Shown: positions 25,928 to 34,944 of the stretch, piece by piece | Layout of the letters: each line of letters opens with the position of its first letter | Position numbering within the stretch: position 1 is the stretch's first letter | From: Lachnospiraceae bacterium | GTDB taxonomy: Bacteria; Bacillota_A; Clostridia; Lachnospirales; Lachnospiraceae | NCBI GenBank assembly: GCA_017620975.1 | Contig: JAGAUD010000016.1 | Span: 1-46,207, forward strand | DNA length: 46,207 nt | Direction: 5' to 3' | Program-made: the position numbers and the translations under genes | Notes under the pieces: generated by a model | Told to the model about the DNA's origin: nothing | What the model saw: the letters and a program-made list of their open reading frames with translations, nothing else | The model's database searches: none

Positions 25928-26892
25928 TGTCAAATAAGGACTGTAAGGTACAGCTGCCGGATAACTGGCTGGGCAAGCCCTACTATTCTCTGGATGCTTA
26001 CTGCAAATATACGTTTCATCATAAGTGTTATAAAATCGCCCTGGATGCCCATATGACCTGTCCCAACCGGGACGGCACCCTGGACAGTCGGGGCTGTATG
26101 TTCTGCAGCGCAGGAGGCAGCGGTGATTTTGCAGTCAGTACCTTGGGACGTACCATAGAGGAACAGCTGAAAGAAGGACTCACTCTTTTTCATGGAAAAA
26201 AGACAGGAGAACATTTTATAGCTTATTTTCAGGCTTATACCAACACTTATGCTCCGCTTTCCTATCTGGAGCAGGTTTATACACAGGCATTAGAACACCC
26301 TGATATCTGCGGTATCTCCATTGCAACCAGACCGGATTGTCTTGGGGATGATGTACTTTCATTGTTGACTGAACTTATGCAACGCTACCCGGAGAAATTT
26401 ATCTGGATTGAGCTTGGATTACAGTCCATTCATGAAGCTTCTGCCGCCTTCATTCGCAGAGGTTACGATTTGAATTGTTTTGCAGACAGCTTCTGCAAAT
26501 TGAAAGAACGCTCCATTCCGGTAATCGTGCATGTCATACTGGGGCTTCCCGGAGAAACACCGGAAGATATGTACGAGACCATTCGTTATCTGAACCACTG
26601 CCAGCCTTTTGGCATCAAGTTACAGCTTCTTCATGTGCTGAAAGGAACCGATCTGGCTTCTCTTTATCAACAGGGCAGTTTTGAGACGTTATCCAAGGAT
26701 GATTATCTTGATATCCTCATCCACTGCCTGGAATTGCTCCGTCCCGAGATCGTTGTCCACAGAGTCACCGGTGACGGGCCGAAAGAACTGACCATTGCTC
26801 CGTTATGGAGCCTTCATAAAAGGGATGTGCTGAATTCCCTGCATGCAAGGATGCGCATACAGGGGGCTTATCAGGGCAGACTTTACAAGTAA
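25927..26892 (+). CDS. TIGR01212/YhcC family radical SAM protein
   Basis: A 321-aa radical S-adenosylmethionine protein of the YhcC type. The Fe4S4 site is the wider-spaced cysteine set Cys45, Cys57 and Cys60 (CPNRDGTLDSRGCMFC), as in the TIGR01212 group rather than CxxxCxxC. Later family motifs are YFQAYTNTYAP, IATRPDCL, WIELGLQSIH and HVILGLPGE. Its reaction is not established to my knowledge; relatives modify RNA or proteins. It is coupled to malic enzyme by a 1-nt overlap, a pairing that probably reflects operon structure rather than a pathway. Confidence 0.9.
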   Translation: MSNKDCKVQLPDNWLGKPYYSLDAYCKYTFHHKCYKIALDAHMTCPNRDGTLDSRGCMFCSAGGSGDFAVSTLGRTIEEQLKEGLTLFHGKKTGEHFIAYFQAYTNTYAPLSYLEQVYTQALEHPDICGISIATRPDCLGDDVLSLLTELMQRYPEKFIWIELGLQSIHEASAAFIRRGYDLNCFADSFCKLKERSIPVIVHVILGLPGETPEDMYETIRYLNHCQPFGIKLQLLHVLKGTDLASLYQQGSFETLSKDDYLDILIHCLELLRPEIVVHRVTGDGPKELTIAPLWSLHKRDVLNSLHARMRIQGAYQGRLYK

Positions 26893-26909
26893 TATTGGGA
26901 GGAAAACTT

Positions 26910-27425
26910 ATGCTTCAGGATCCGCTTACACTTTACAAATTAATCGTTCTCTATATGCTGAACAGGGTTTCCTTTCCGCTTACCACAGCACAGATCAGTG
27001 ACTTTATCCTGGATAAGGACTATACCAATTTCCTGACACTGCAGCAGGTCATCAATGAGCTTACCGAAACCGGCATGATTTCTGCCCAGACTATTCGAAA
27101 CAGAACTCATCTGGCAGTCACTGATGAGGGTCGGGAAACGCTTCAATATTTTGAAAATCGTATCAGTGATACCATAAAAAATGAAATCAATGAATATCTT
27201 CGCAAGAATGAGTTCACGCTGCGAAATGAAGTTTCTGTACTGGCTGATTACTATAAGTCCACTTCCGGCGAGTACGAGGCCAGACTGATTGCAAAAGACC
27301 GCGGTGTCAATCTGGTAGACATCACCTTGTCTGTTCCTATGGAAGAAATGGCATCTTCTATCTGTGATAACTGGCAGAAGAAGAATCAGGCAATTTATAA
27401 GTATCTGATTGAGCAATTGTTTTAA
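26910..27425 (+). CDS. DUF4364 family protein
   Basis: About 171 aa. The N-terminal half looks like a winged helix (KLIVLYMLNRVSFPLTTAQI, then VINELTETGMISAQ), followed by a strand-rich C-terminal part. This matches the clostridial DUF4364 family, thought to be DNA-binding, with no known target. The ATG at 26910 follows GGGAGGAAAACTT; an in-frame start five codons upstream overlaps this ribosome site and is less likely. It is third in the malic enzyme-radical SAM operon. Confidence 0.85.
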   Translation: MLQDPLTLYKLIVLYMLNRVSFPLTTAQISDFILDKDYTNFLTLQQVINELTETGMISAQTIRNRTHLAVTDEGRETLQYFENRISDTIKNEINEYLRKNEFTLRNEVSVLADYYKSTSGEYEARLIAKDRGVNLVDITLSVPMEEMASSICDNWQKKNQAIYKYLIEQLF

Positions 27426-27435
27426 CCAATTTAAA

Positions 27436-27484
27436 AAATGGCAGGACAGAAAAGGTTTTTTTCAACTCTTCTGTCCTGCCATTT
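27436..27484. terminator. Terminator between DUF4364 and rarA genes
   Basis: A 16-bp perfect stem, AAATGGCAGGACAGAA with its complement. On the minus strand it is followed by TTTTTTAAATT (end of rarA); on the plus strand the T-run is weaker. Confidence 0.85.
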
Positions 27485-27499
27485 GCAGACTGCACAGTC

Positions 27500-28843
27500 T
27501 TATTCATACCGCTCCTTTTGTCCCGCTTCCCGCCTGATTCTGCGCATATGTTCCTTTATCTTCACCTCATATCCGTTCCCTGTAGGTCTGTAGAATTCTT
27601 TTCCGTTTAACTCATAAGGAAGATACTGCTGTTCCACATAATGATTGGGATAATCATGTGCGTATTTATATCCTGTTCCGTGTCCCAATTTTGCCGCTCC
27701 TTTATAATGGGCATCCTGCAAATGTGCAGGGATCGGCAGGTTGCCTGTCTCTTCCACTTCCCGCATAGCTTCAAACACTGCATTACAGGAAGCGTTACTC
27801 TTTGGGGCGCTTGCCACATAAGTGACCGCCTGGGCAAGAATAATCTGTGCCTCCGGCATCCCTACTCTTTCTACCGCCAGAGAAGCGTTGACTGCCACTA
27901 CCAGAGCGTTAGGATCTGCATTTCCTACATCCTCAGATGCGCAGATCATGATCCGTCGTGCAATAAAAGTCACGCTCTCTCCCGCATAAAGCATTCTGGC
28001 CAGATAATACACCGCTGCATCGGGATCTGAGCCCCGCATACTTTTGATAAAAGCGGAAATCGTATCGTAATGATTATCCCCGTTCTTATCATATCTGACC
28101 GCCCGTTTTTGAATGCACTCCTGTGCCACCTCCAAGGTAATATGAATCTGACCGTCCTCTGCTCTCTGAGTCGTCATAATGCCCAGTTCAATGGCATTTA
28201 AAGCATGTCTGGCATCTCCTCCCGCGATATCTGCCAAGAAATCCAGTGCATCCTCATCGATGACTGCATGGTAGGCCCCCATGCCCCGTTCCGTGTCATA
28301 AACCGCTTTCCTGAGAAGCTCCTTCACCGCCTCTTTTGGAATCGGCTTCAGCTCAAAGATGACAGATCTGGATATCAATGCACTGTTTACCTCAAAATAC
28401 GGGTTCTCCGTGGTAGCACCTATGAGAATCAAGGTACCATCCTCTACAAAAGGCAGCAGATAGTCCTGCTGGCTTTTATTAAAGCGATGGATTTCATCAA
28501 TAAAAAGGATGGTTCGTTTCCCGTACATCCCCTGCAGTTCCTTTGCTTTGGCTACTACTTCCTCCATATCTTTCTTGCCCGCCACCGTGGCATTGATCTG
28601 AGTAAATTCAGCACTGGTAGTGTTGGCTATGACCTTTGCTAAAGTCGTCTTGCCGGTTCCGGGCGGTCCATAGAAAATGACAGAGCTGATCTTATCCGCT
28701 TTGATTGCCCGGTAAAGCAGTTTGTCTTTACCGATAATGTGCTCCTGTCCAACGACTTCCTCCAGCGTTCTGGGACGCATCCTGGCAGCCAGAGGCGATT
28801 CTTTTTCCATATTTGTAGCCCGCATATATTCAAAAAGATCCAT
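27500..28843 (-). CDS. rarA: Replication-associated recombination protein RarA (MgsA)
   Basis: Clamp-loader-related AAA+ ATPase acting at stalled replication forks. The protein has about 447 aa. Order: MRPRTLEEVVGQEHIIG, Walker A GPPGTGKTTLAK, Walker B LFIDEIHRFNKSQQD, sensor 1 IGATTENPYFEVN, then the C-terminal tetramerisation region with GSDPDAAVYYLARML and YKYAHDYPNHYVEQQYLP. The ATG at 28843 has GAGGAAAGCAAGA before it; upstream in-frame sequence adds 31 residues unlike the family and runs through a repeat. This start leaves room for the palindrome at 28866-28899 in the leader. Confidence 0.95.
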   Translation of the reverse strand: MDLFEYMRATNMEKESPLAARMRPRTLEEVVGQEHIIGKDKLLYRAIKADKISSVIFYGPPGTGKTTLAKVIANTTSAEFTQINATVAGKKDMEEVVAKAKELQGMYGKRTILFIDEIHRFNKSQQDYLLPFVEDGTLILIGATTENPYFEVNSALISRSVIFELKPIPKEAVKELLRKAVYDTERGMGAYHAVIDEDALDFLADIAGGDARHALNAIELGIMTTQRAEDGQIHITLEVAQECIQKRAVRYDKNGDNHYDTISAFIKSMRGSDPDAAVYYLARMLYAGESVTFIARRIMICASEDVGNADPNALVVAVNASLAVERVGMPEAQIILAQAVTYVASAPKSNASCNAVFEAMREVEETGNLPIPAHLQDAHYKGAAKLGHGTGYKYAHDYPNHYVEQQYLPYELNGKEFYRPTGNGYEVKIKEHMRRIRREAGQKERYE

Positions 28844-28865
28844 TCTTGCTTTCCTCAACTTTCTG

Positions 28866-28899
28866 CAGTTCAGCGATTCATTCATTGACTGAACTGTAA
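28866..28899. repeat. Palindromic repeat element, copy D (minimal)
   Basis: CAGTTCAG and CTGAACTG flank a 15-nt centre, followed by TAA. The end TTACAGTTCA on the minus strand matches the tip of the other copies. It lies in the rarA leader, 69 bp from copy B. Confidence 0.4.
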
Positions 28900-28967
28900 T
28901 TATATTTATTATATCCGCGAAACTGGTATTTGACAATATCTTCCTGATAAGTTACTATTTTAGTTAA

Positions 28968-29149
28968 GTTACAGTTCACACGTCAGCCACTGGCAGGAAA
29001 AGCGCATGCTCGCATGCGGCTTTTCCTGCTTGAGCTGACGAAAGGAGCGCCATTCTATGAGCAAAGTTAGCTGCGAAGCAGCGAGAAAGCGCCGTAGGCG
29101 CCTAAAGAACCAGAGGTTCTTTGCGAATGGCGCGGGTGTGAACTGTAAC
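28968..29149. repeat. Palindromic repeat element, copy B (182 bp, complete)
   Basis: Perfect 14-bp terminal inverted repeats GTTACAGTTCACAC / GTGTGAACTGTAAC enclose several nested hairpins: GCAGGAAAAGC type, GCGCCATTC/GAATGGCGC, GCTGCGAAGCAGC, GCGCCGTAGGCGC and AGAACCAGAGGTTCT. No ORF is present. It fills most of the rarA-to-29188 spacer. No obvious target duplication is seen. Confidence 0.7.
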
Positions 29150-29187
29150 GTTACAAGGTTACACGGATAACATCAGGAGGAATTAAA

Positions 29188-30831
29188 ATGAGCAACAAAT
29201 TAGCGAAAGCGAATGCTTCAGAAAAACATTTTATTACAAAACTTTATCAGGAGAATGCCAAAATTCTGGATTTCCTCACCTGTATCTTCATGCTGACGGT
29301 CATTGCAGGAATACCGCTTTACAATAAATCAAGTTATGCTAAGATTGGTACCGATAAAAGAGAATTCTTCACTTCTTTCCTTAAACATTTTGACAGATTC
29401 CTGCTGATTTTTATACTGATACAGCTGATTCTGTACATCATCCGGGCTATAAAAACTTCAGATTTGCACTTGAAGTCTTTGAAAGTATATTCTGTCACTG
29501 ATTTATTTGTAGCATGCTACTTTTTATCCGTGCTAGTATCGTATTCCTTTTCCGATTATCAGGAAACAGCAGCCTTAGGCTCTTCCAGCTGGACCATGGG
29601 CGCTCTGATTCAGCTTTCTCTGGCAGGTATTTATTTTCTGATTTCTCGCTTTTGGAAAAAACGTCTTTGGATTGTCTTTCTGATGCTCCCGGTCTCTGCG
29701 GTTCTTTTTGCTCTGGGATATCTGAACCGTTTCAACATCTGGCCAATTCCAATGGATACCAATACAAATCCGCAGTTTATCTCCCTTGCCGGTAATATTA
29801 ACTGGTATTGCGGTTATATGGTGACCCTTTTGTTTGGCGCTGTCTATCTGTCCTGGTCCGATGCATTTTGCAGAAAGTGGCAGAAATACCTGCTAAACAC
29901 TTATCTCTTTATTGGCTTTGGCGCTCTGGTTACCAACGGCAGCAGCAGCGGCATTCTGACCCTTTTTGGTATCTTTTTTGTCCTGCTCCTTCTGTCTATC
30001 TCTGATGGGTACAAACTGGAGCGTTACTGTGAAGTCGTACTGATTCTGGGGTTATCCTGTCTGTTTACATTGGGAATCCGCCTGCTATTTCCGGACGCCA
30101 TTACCTATCAGGAAACTACCAATAACCTTATGACTTATACTCCCCTGCCAATATTCCTCACTCTTCTGGCATTGGCAGCTTACCTTTTGGTTCGCCGCTT
30201 CTGTAGGCAGGGACGATATCCGGCCGAGCTATTTCGCAGGTTGGGATTCGGTATGGCTGTTCTTTGCGGAGCCGTTGTGTTACTTTATATCCTTCTTCTG
30301 ATTATAAATACAATAACCCCGGGAAGCATCGGTTTCCTCTCTGACTATTCCTTATTTACCTTTTCCGAAGAATGGGGAAGCCGCAGGGGGGCCACCTGGA
30401 AAGCCGGGGCACTGGCTTGGTGGGAGATGCCGTTTCTTCGAAAATTGATTGGCGTGGGACCTGACTGCATGGGAGAATTTCTTTATGCGGATGCAAGCGA
30501 ATCGCTTTTATCCATGCTAAACAGACTCTGGCCAAGCAGCAGTCTGTCCAATGCACATTGTGAGTGGCTGACTGTCCTAGTGAATCTGGGACTTATTGGA
30601 CTTCTTAGCTTTGCAGGAATGATTATCAGTGCCGTTTACCGCTTTCTGAAAAAAGCAACAGATACAAGTCATCCGTACCACTCTCTGGTCGGTGCCTGTG
30701 GGCTTGCGATTCTTGCCTATTCTATACATAATATCGTAAGCTTCCAACAGGTCCTGAACGAACCGGCCATGTTCGTGATTCTTGGTATTGGTGCAGCTTA
30801 TTGCAGGCCCTCACAATCATCCACGGATTGA
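29188..30831 (+). CDS. O-antigen ligase/polymerase-like membrane protein
   Basis: A 547-aa polytopic membrane protein with about 11-12 helices. The late extracytoplasmic loop has the Wzy_C/O-antigen ligase pattern: LIGVGPDCMGEF, then AHCEWLTVLVNLGLIGLLSF with the conserved His. Such proteins join or polymerise lipid-linked glycans at the outer face of the membrane; in Gram-positives they may polymerise capsular or wall glycans. The start ATG follows CAGGAGGAATTAAA. No glycosyltransferase is adjacent. The next gene, a Csp-like protease, starts about 75 nt downstream. The substrate is unknown. Confidence 0.8.
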   Translation: MSNKLAKANASEKHFITKLYQENAKILDFLTCIFMLTVIAGIPLYNKSSYAKIGTDKREFFTSFLKHFDRFLLIFILIQLILYIIRAIKTSDLHLKSLKVYSVTDLFVACYFLSVLVSYSFSDYQETAALGSSSWTMGALIQLSLAGIYFLISRFWKKRLWIVFLMLPVSAVLFALGYLNRFNIWPIPMDTNTNPQFISLAGNINWYCGYMVTLLFGAVYLSWSDAFCRKWQKYLLNTYLFIGFGALVTNGSSSGILTLFGIFFVLLLLSISDGYKLERYCEVVLILGLSCLFTLGIRLLFPDAITYQETTNNLMTYTPLPIFLTLLALAAYLLVRRFCRQGRYPAELFRRLGFGMAVLCGAVVLLYILLLIINTITPGSIGFLSDYSLFTFSEEWGSRRGATWKAGALAWWEMPFLRKLIGVGPDCMGEFLYADASESLLSMLNRLWPSSSLSNAHCEWLTVLVNLGLIGLLSFAGMIISAVYRFLKKATDTSHPYHSLVGACGLAILAYSIHNIVSFQQVLNEPAMFVILGIGAAYCRPSQSSTD

Positions 30832-30906
30832 TTGACTCTTTTTTTAAAAAAGAGGAATTATTCTGTTCCTTTTAACATACAAAATAAAAAAATCCAGGAT
30901 CTTTTT

Positions 30907-32724
30907 ATGAATCAGAAACTGGAAAATCTATTGAATCTGGCTTTGGAAACACCGGAAAATATCAGGGAACAGACCGATAATCTAAATGTTGGATTTGCTT
31001 CCACTGACCGTACTTGGGAATTGATTGTAAAATATCACGGAAGCCTGGACTATCTGATCACCTTAAATATCCGGGTAGAATACCTGATTGCAGGATACGC
31101 GATTCTGACGGTACCGGAACAGCTTGTGGATTCCGTTGCTGAACAGGATGAAATAGAATATGTGGAAAAGCCAAAAAGATATTATTATTCTGTCCCTCAG
31201 CTTACCATGACTCAACTGACCGAATCCGTTTTTTCGCCTACGGATTTCCTGACCGATGCCTGCATCTATCCCGTCACCAGGAGGGAGCCTTTTCTTTCGG
31301 GTGATGGCGTATTGATTGCTGTTATAGATTCCGGCATTGACTATGCACGCAGGGAATTCCGCACAGAAGATGGCTCCACAAGAATTCTTTCTCTTTGGGA
31401 CCAGACTGCTGCTTCCGGGCAACCACCTGCAGGTTTTTTCCTGGGCAGCGAATACAGCGAAGCTCAAATTAACATGGCGCTTGCAGCTTCCACTCCAACT
31501 GAAAAAATGCAGCTGGTTCCCAGTATTGATGTAAGCGGTCATGGCACTGCTGTAGCAGGTATTGCAGCCGGCTATTCTCCGGAATCAACTTCTGAAGGTA
31601 CTTACCGCTATGAAGGCCTGGCTCCAAACAGTAAACTTCTCATTGTCAAGCTGGGACTCCCCAGTGAGGAAGGATTTCCCCGCACCACCGAAATTATGCG
31701 CGGTGTCACCTATGCGATCCGAAAGGCATTGGAACTGGGCATGCCTCTCGTCATCAACTTAAGCTTTGGCAACAGCTATGGTTCTCACGACGGAAGCAGT
31801 CTGCTGGAACGATTTCTGGACAATGCTTCTGAAATCGGCCGTACTGTTATCTGCGTAGGAAGCGGCAATGAAGGAAATTCTGCAGGTCATGCTGCCGGCA
31901 ATGCACTTTCCTCCTCTGCCACTGTTGATCTGGCTGTTGCAGACTATGAATCAAGTCTCAGCGTACAGTTGTGGACGCAATATAGCGATAGCTACCGTAT
32001 TTATCTCCGATCACCGGGAGGTACGCGTCATGAACTCCCAATGGGCATCCAATCCGGGAAATATACGCTTCGTGTAGAACAAACCGATTTACTGATCTAC
32101 CTGGGAGAGCCTTCTCCTTATTCTGTAAACCGGGAACTCTATATCGAGATGATTCCTGCCAGTGGTTCGTATATTGGCAGCGGCATCTGGCAATTCATCC
32201 TGGAACCTGTAGAAGTAAGTGTAGGACAGTATTATTTTTATCTTCCCTCAGCTGCCGGCAGAAACGAGCGAACCGGTTTTACGGCACCTACTCCCCAGGT
32301 TACCCTTACGATTCCCTCTACTTCCGCCAAGGTCATTACGGTGGGGGCATATGACAGCACCTATAATTCCTATGCAGATTTCTCCGGAAGAGGTTATGAA
32401 GGAATAAATCGTACGATTGGTGTGGTAACCGCGGGCCTGGCGAAACCGGATCTGGCGGCACCCGGAGTAAATCTTCCGGCTCCGGACCTGTATGGAGGAT
32501 ACCAATCTGTCACCGGCACTTCTTTTGCTACCCCTGTCGTAAGCGGCAGCGCTGCGTTGCTTATGGAATGGGGCATTGTAAAAGGTAACGACAGTTTTCT
32601 CTATGGCGAAAAAATAAAGGCATATTTAAGGCGTGGTGCACAACCAATCAGAGGAGAAAACGTATATCCCAATAACAAGGTAGGGTTCGGTGCTCTATGC
32701 ACCGCAAAAAGTCTGCCCATATAA
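30907..32724 (+). CDS. S8 family serine peptidase, Csp-like subtilase
   Basis: A 605-aa subtilisin-type protease of the clostridial Csp group. A prodomain of about 90 residues ends near IEYVEKPKR. The catalytic triad is complete: Asp141 (AVIDSGIDY), His212 (SGHGTAVAG), Ser539 (GTSFATP), with oxyanion Asn321 (GSGNEG). The long insertion at about 340-465 is typical of Csp proteins. There is no signal peptide. In C. perfringens and C. difficile, Csp proteases process the spore-cortex hydrolase SleC in germination; homologues outside that pathway also exist. The ATG at 30907 is chosen because AGGA lies about 8 nt before it and the family begins MNQKLE; a TTG at 30832 has no ribosome site. Confidence 0.9.
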   Translation: MNQKLENLLNLALETPENIREQTDNLNVGFASTDRTWELIVKYHGSLDYLITLNIRVEYLIAGYAILTVPEQLVDSVAEQDEIEYVEKPKRYYYSVPQLTMTQLTESVFSPTDFLTDACIYPVTRREPFLSGDGVLIAVIDSGIDYARREFRTEDGSTRILSLWDQTAASGQPPAGFFLGSEYSEAQINMALAASTPTEKMQLVPSIDVSGHGTAVAGIAAGYSPESTSEGTYRYEGLAPNSKLLIVKLGLPSEEGFPRTTEIMRGVTYAIRKALELGMPLVINLSFGNSYGSHDGSSLLERFLDNASEIGRTVICVGSGNEGNSAGHAAGNALSSSATVDLAVADYESSLSVQLWTQYSDSYRIYLRSPGGTRHELPMGIQSGKYTLRVEQTDLLIYLGEPSPYSVNRELYIEMIPASGSYIGSGIWQFILEPVEVSVGQYYFYLPSAAGRNERTGFTAPTPQVTLTIPSTSAKVITVGAYDSTYNSYADFSGRGYEGINRTIGVVTAGLAKPDLAAPGVNLPAPDLYGGYQSVTGTSFATPVVSGSAALLMEWGIVKGNDSFLYGEKIKAYLRRGAQPIRGENVYPNNKVGFGALCTAKSLPI

Positions 32725-32740
32725 TTACGGGCAGACTTTT
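32706..32740. terminator. Bidirectional terminator, Csp protease / M18 peptidase
   Basis: AAAAGTCTGCCC and GGGCAGACTTTT form the stem, starting inside the last codons of the protease gene. T-runs follow on both strands. Confidence 0.8.
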
Positions 32741-32761
32741 CATTTTTCATATTATACTATT

Positions 32762-34069
32762 TTATTCTTGATAAAACTCTTTTAAAGCTTGTACACAATA
32801 CCAGGTATCCATCACTCCTGCTGTTTCCACTGCCGAATGCATGGACAACTGCGGCAAGCCGATATCTACGCTGGATACCGACACATGTGCCGTTGAGATA
32901 TTTCCCAGTGTCGATCCACCAAGAATATCCGAACGGTTAGTATATGTCTGGAATGGTACTCCTGCCTTCTTGCAGAGACTCTTCATTTTGGCTGATGAAA
33001 CAGCATCAGAGGTATACTTCTGACTGCCATGGTATTTGATGACAATACCACCATTCAGATAAGGACGATTCGTGGGATCTGCTTTTTCGGGATGGTTGGG
33101 ATGGACTGCATGGGCATTATCTGCTGATATAAGGAAGCTTCCGGCTACCAACTGACGATATTGCCCCGGTGTCATGCCTGCCGCTTCACAGCTCCTGATC
33201 AATACATCCTCCAGAAATGTAGAATCTGCTCCCTGCCTGGTACCGCTTCCAACCTCTTCATTGTCGAAAACTGCACATATATTGATGTAGTCTTTGGGCG
33301 TGCTTTCCAAAAATGAGGTCATGGAAGCATAGACACATTGCAGATCATCCAGTCTGGGGGAAAATATAAATTCTCCGTTTGCCCCCAGTATTCTACCGGG
33401 CTCTCTTGTATAGAGAAATAAATCCTGTCCGAGAATCGCCTCCGGTTCGACTCCGATTTCCTCCGCAATCATTTTCAGCAGAGAATTCTTTGCATCCTGA
33501 CAATCTTCTCCTTGCTCTGAAGAGAGGCTGCCTGCCATCAATGGAAGCATGTCCACCTGGGGATTATATTCCACGCCTTTATTCATCTCTCTGTTCATAT
33601 GAATAGCCACATTTGGAATAACCAACAGATCCTTATCAATGTTTACCAGCCTGGTCTGCACCGTTTCTCCCTTGCCTACTACGATTCTTCCTGCTGCAGA
33701 AAGAGCCCTATCCAGCCAGGTAGACAGAATCATACCGCCATATTTTTCTGTATTCAGTTTTACATACTGCTTCTCTACAAGAATTTCAGGTCCTTCTTTT
33801 ACCTTAAAAGAAGGGGAATCGCTGTGAGATGCAACCATATGAAAACCTTTGATATCCTTGGCAGCCGGAAATTGCAGCGCTATCAGTGATGAGTCGTTAC
33901 GAACGACGTAATATTTTCCACCCTTTACAACATTCCATTCTTCTGTCTCTTTCCACTCTTTATAACCTTCTGTTTCCAACATACCTTTTAAATTTTCCAC
34001 TGCATGGAAACAAGTCGGACTCTTTTGTATAAAATTCAGCATTTCTTCAGCTGCCTTGCGCGCTGTCAT
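32762..34069 (-). CDS. M18 family aminopeptidase
   Basis: A cytosolic zinc aminopeptidase of the aspartyl-aminopeptidase family, about 435 aa. Metal and catalytic motifs appear in order: VASHSDSPSFKVK (His, Asp), TWLDRALSAAGR, FDNEEVGSGTRQGADS (Glu-Glu), ISADNAHAVHPN, and a final SMHSAVETAG histidine. It releases N-terminal acidic or other residues from peptides. The ATG at 34069 has GAGG at a better distance than the one two codons upstream (34075), which nearly touches it. It follows a 29-aa DUF3789-like gene in the same direction. Confidence 0.93.
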   Translation of the reverse strand: MTARKAAEEMLNFIQKSPTCFHAVENLKGMLETEGYKEWKETEEWNVVKGGKYYVVRNDSSLIALQFPAAKDIKGFHMVASHSDSPSFKVKEGPEILVEKQYVKLNTEKYGGMILSTWLDRALSAAGRIVVGKGETVQTRLVNIDKDLLVIPNVAIHMNREMNKGVEYNPQVDMLPLMAGSLSSEQGEDCQDAKNSLLKMIAEEIGVEPEAILGQDLFLYTREPGRILGANGEFIFSPRLDDLQCVYASMTSFLESTPKDYINICAVFDNEEVGSGTRQGADSTFLEDVLIRSCEAAGMTPGQYRQLVAGSFLISADNAHAVHPNHPEKADPTNRPYLNGGIVIKYHGSQKYTSDAVSSAKMKSLCKKAGVPFQTYTNRSDILGGSTLGNISTAHVSVSSVDIGLPQLSMHSAVETAGVMDTWYCVQALKEFYQE

Positions 34070-34080
34070 ATTCATTTACC

Positions 34081-34170
34081 TCAATCTTTCATCCTGTGTA
34101 TCTGTAACAGGCACATAATCACCACTCCGGTAATCGTACCAATGATAAATCCAATCAAACCCCATAACAT
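34081..34170 (-). CDS. DUF3789-like small membrane protein
   Basis: A 29-aa peptide beginning MLWGLIGFIIGTITGVVIM and ending CLLQIHRMKD: one membrane helix with a basic cytoplasmic tail. This resembles the DUF3789 family of very short Firmicute membrane proteins. GGGAG lies 7 nt before the ATG. A competing ATG five nucleotides upstream gives only six codons. It sits 11 nt before the M18 peptidase start and is probably co-transcribed with it. Function is unknown. Confidence 0.7.
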   Translation of the reverse strand: MLWGLIGFIIGTITGVVIMCLLQIHRMKD

Positions 34171-34255
34171 AACATTTCTCCCTTTTGCACATTGTATAAA
34201 GAGCATAACACTGCCCTATTATCATTATATGCAAAAAGGAGAAAAATAATTAAAC

Positions 34256-34939
34256 TTATTCGCCGTAATTTCCGTAATACTTGCCGTAATATTTGCCGTA
34301 GTATCCTTTTGAACTGATATTTACCTTATTCAGAATACATCCCAGTATCTTACAATCAGCCATTTTTAACTGACCTATTACTTTCTGTGCAAAACGATAG
34401 CTGATGGCTCCGCTCTGCATAACTAATGCAACACCATCACACTGTTTTGCCACAATCGCACTGTCAATAACACTTCCCAAAGGCGGCGTATCAATAATTA
34501 TGAAATCATACTGCTTTATGCTTTCTTCCAAAAGCTGCGTAAAATATTTTCCACTCAATAATTCACTCGGATTAGGCGGAACAGGACCTGCAAATATCAT
34601 GTCAAAATTAGGTACATCTGTCTGGCAGATTACCTCCTCCAGATCATTTCGTCCGATCAGATAATGGGACAGCCCCAGTCTTACTTTACCGCTTTTATGA
34701 TTTCTTCTCATTACAGACTTGCGCAGGTCTGCATCTACGAGCAACACCTTCTTTCCATTCTGTGCAAAGGATTTTGCCAGGTTAAAAGACACTTCGCTTT
34801 TGCCTTCATTAGGGGTACAGCTGGTAATCGCAACACATCGGATGTCACTGCTGCTGAATTCTATATTGGTACGCAATGTCTTATATGCTTCTTTGGTTCT
34901 GAAGTCCAAAGCTTCTTCCTTTAAAATAATGTTCTGCAT
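34256..34939 (-). CDS. cpsD: CpsD/CapB-type bacterial tyrosine kinase
   Basis: Cytoplasmic BY-kinase that autophosphorylates to steer polysaccharide assembly. Walker A SCTPNEGKSEVS, Walker A' LLVDADLRKS and Walker B FIIIDTPPLG are intact. The C-terminus is a tyrosine cluster made of repeated KYYG units (SSKGYYGKYYGKYYGNYGE), encoded by 12-nt near-repeats. The ATG at 34939 has AAGGAG 8 nt upstream; a GTG three codons earlier is less well placed. It follows cpsC, which supplies the membrane activator. No glycosyltransferase genes follow. Confidence 0.92.
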   Translation of the reverse strand: MQNIILKEEALDFRTKEAYKTLRTNIEFSSSDIRCVAITSCTPNEGKSEVSFNLAKSFAQNGKKVLLVDADLRKSVMRRNHKSGKVRLGLSHYLIGRNDLEEVICQTDVPNFDMIFAGPVPPNPSELLSGKYFTQLLEESIKQYDFIIIDTPPLGSVIDSAIVAKQCDGVALVMQSGAISYRFAQKVIGQLKMADCKILGCILNKVNISSKGYYGKYYGKYYGNYGE

Positions 34940-34944
34940 TGTCT

